Origin: Ghiorsea sp.
GTDB taxonomy: Bacteria; Pseudomonadota; Zetaproteobacteria; Mariprofundales; Mariprofundaceae
Length of the DNA: 5,840 bases
Direction of reading: 5' to 3'
NCBI GenBank assembly: GCA_021772875.1
Contig: JAJFLD010000017.1
Coordinates: 1-5,840, forward strand
Of this stretch, positions 5,203 to 5,840 are shown in pieces. The notes under the pieces were generated by a model that did no database searches, was not told the DNA's origin, and saw nothing but the letters and a program-made list of their open reading frames with translations. A program made the translations under genes and the position numbers. Each line of letters starts with the position of its first letter. The first letter of the stretch is position 1.

Positions 5203-5840
5203 ATGATGTCGATGTGCATTGGTGCCTTGACGTTAATCGTATTTTTCTGGAACCCCAGTTTGCTACGCCAGCTTGAAAACAGTGTGTTGAATGTTTATTT
5301 CCAGCTTCGCGGCCCGATAAGCTATGAGAACATGCCTGTAGCCATTGTCAGCATTGATGATGCAAGTATTCGTCAGGAAGGGCCATGGCCATGGACACGC
5401 AGACAACTGGCAGAAGTGATTGAGGTTTTAAACAACCAATACCATGTAAAAACCATTGCCACAGACATGATGTTTTCTGAGCGAGAGCGTAGCGTAGTTG
5501 AAGATTTGCATGCTTGGATGAAAACACAAGATAAGCCAGACCCGCGGTTGATTGAGCAGTTTTCCCATGCGGGCAATGGTGATGAAAAATTAGCAGCTGC
5601 TATTCGCGAGGCTGGCAATGTTGTTGAAGGTTACTTTTTTTACACCAAGCAAGACCCAGAATTGTTTGATGTGCGAGACCCGCATGCAGATTTCTCGCGC
5701 ATTGCTGGCACAGCGATTAGCCAAGTTACAAAAGAAGAAGAAAACCACTGCATCATTGAAGCAGAAGGGCTGCGCAGTAATATTCCAGAATTGGCTGCGG
5801 CATCCACAGCTGGAGGTTTTCTCAATTTTGTGCCTAATCA
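5203..5840 (+). CDS. CHASE2 domain sensor protein (N-terminal part, cut by window end)
   Basis: At least 212 residues are present and the frame is still open at base 5840. A short hydrophobic segment (about 5-16) is followed by the CHASE2 domain (PF05226), an extracytoplasmic sensor domain. Seen: PVAIVSIDDASIRQEGPWPW (45-64, the strand plus the G-WPW signature), a helix, then KTIATDMMFSERE (83-95), DEKLAAAIREAGNVVEG (later, the D..LA.A....NVV pattern) and AGGFLNFVPN near the cut end, usually followed by an aspartate-glycine turn. In known proteins CHASE2 is followed by membrane helices and an adenylate/guanylate cyclase, histidine kinase or GGDEF module; which one is present here lies outside the window. 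I chose ATG 5203 because AGGA is 5 bases upstream; ATG 5167 would add MNIFRLIWNRNF, a basic stretch plausible before a membrane segment, but has a weak site. Transcribed in the same direction as gshA, 145 bases apart. Confidence 0.87.
   Translation, partial: MMSMCIGALTLIVFFWNPSLLRQLENSVLNVYFQLRGPISYENMPVAIVSIDDASIRQEGPWPWTRRQLAEVIEVLNNQYHVKTIATDMMFSERERSVVEDLHAWMKTQDKPDPRLIEQFSHAGNGDEKLAAAIREAGNVVEGYFFYTKQDPELFDVRDPHADFSRIAGTAISQVTKEEENHCIIEAEGLRSNIPELAAASTAGGFLNFVPN

Noticed and set aside
5373..5825. Two minus-strand open frames within the CHASE2 gene
   Set aside because: They are antisense to the CHASE2 motifs (WPW, NVV) and look like shadow frames.

Overview
The window looks like ordinary chromosomal DNA from a Gram-negative bacterium, probably a proteobacterium with moderate-to-low G+C. 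The best clue is a 452-residue plant/alphaproteobacterial-type (GCS2) glutamate-cysteine ligase, which points to a glutathione-producing proteobacterium. A CHASE2 sensor protein and a geranylgeranyl-reductase-family flavoenzyme fit this. I cannot assign a genus. I see no insertion sequence, phage gene, tRNA, rRNA, CRISPR array or long repeat.

Layout, left to right. (1) 1-804, minus: the N-terminal 268 residues of a geranylgeranyl-reductase-family FAD oxidoreductase, cut by the window edge. (2) 805-1038: a 234-base divergent intergenic region with a good sigma70-like promoter towards the right, a weaker one towards the left, and a 7-base inverted repeat around the rightward -35 box. (3) 1039-2064, plus: a class I SAM-dependent methyltransferase with an N-terminal four-cysteine zinc-ribbon-like module. 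(4) 2099-3644, minus: a compact three-gene operon, transcribed right to left, encoding a membrane-anchored NusG-domain-II protein, a Gx/Hpre_diP_synt_I-family membrane protein and a DUF924 protein. The gene junctions are a 2-base gap and a 4-base ATGA overlap. (5) 3699-5057, plus: the glutamate-cysteine ligase (first step of glutathione synthesis), with a TTG start, divergent from the operon across 54 bases. (6) 5203-5840, plus: the N-terminal part of a CHASE2-domain sensor protein that runs off the right edge. Its leader contains a tiny open frame with a strong ribosome binding site.

Functionally the window mixes thiol metabolism (gshA), signal sensing (CHASE2), probable isoprenoid or lipid redox chemistry (geranylgeranyl reductase family) and an uncharacterised membrane pair (NusG-II plus Gx). 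That pair is the most interesting item. The same two families occur together in many bacteria, and from memory resemble the EetA/EetB pair of the Listeria flavin-based extracellular electron transfer locus. No ApbE flavinyltransferase or flavinylated partner lies in this window, so a redox role is only inferred. I found no convincing evidence of an entirely new system here. The more unusual points are the EetAB-like operon with a DUF924 tail, two non-ATG starts chosen by their Shine-Dalgarno sequences, and the CHASE2 leader mini-frame.
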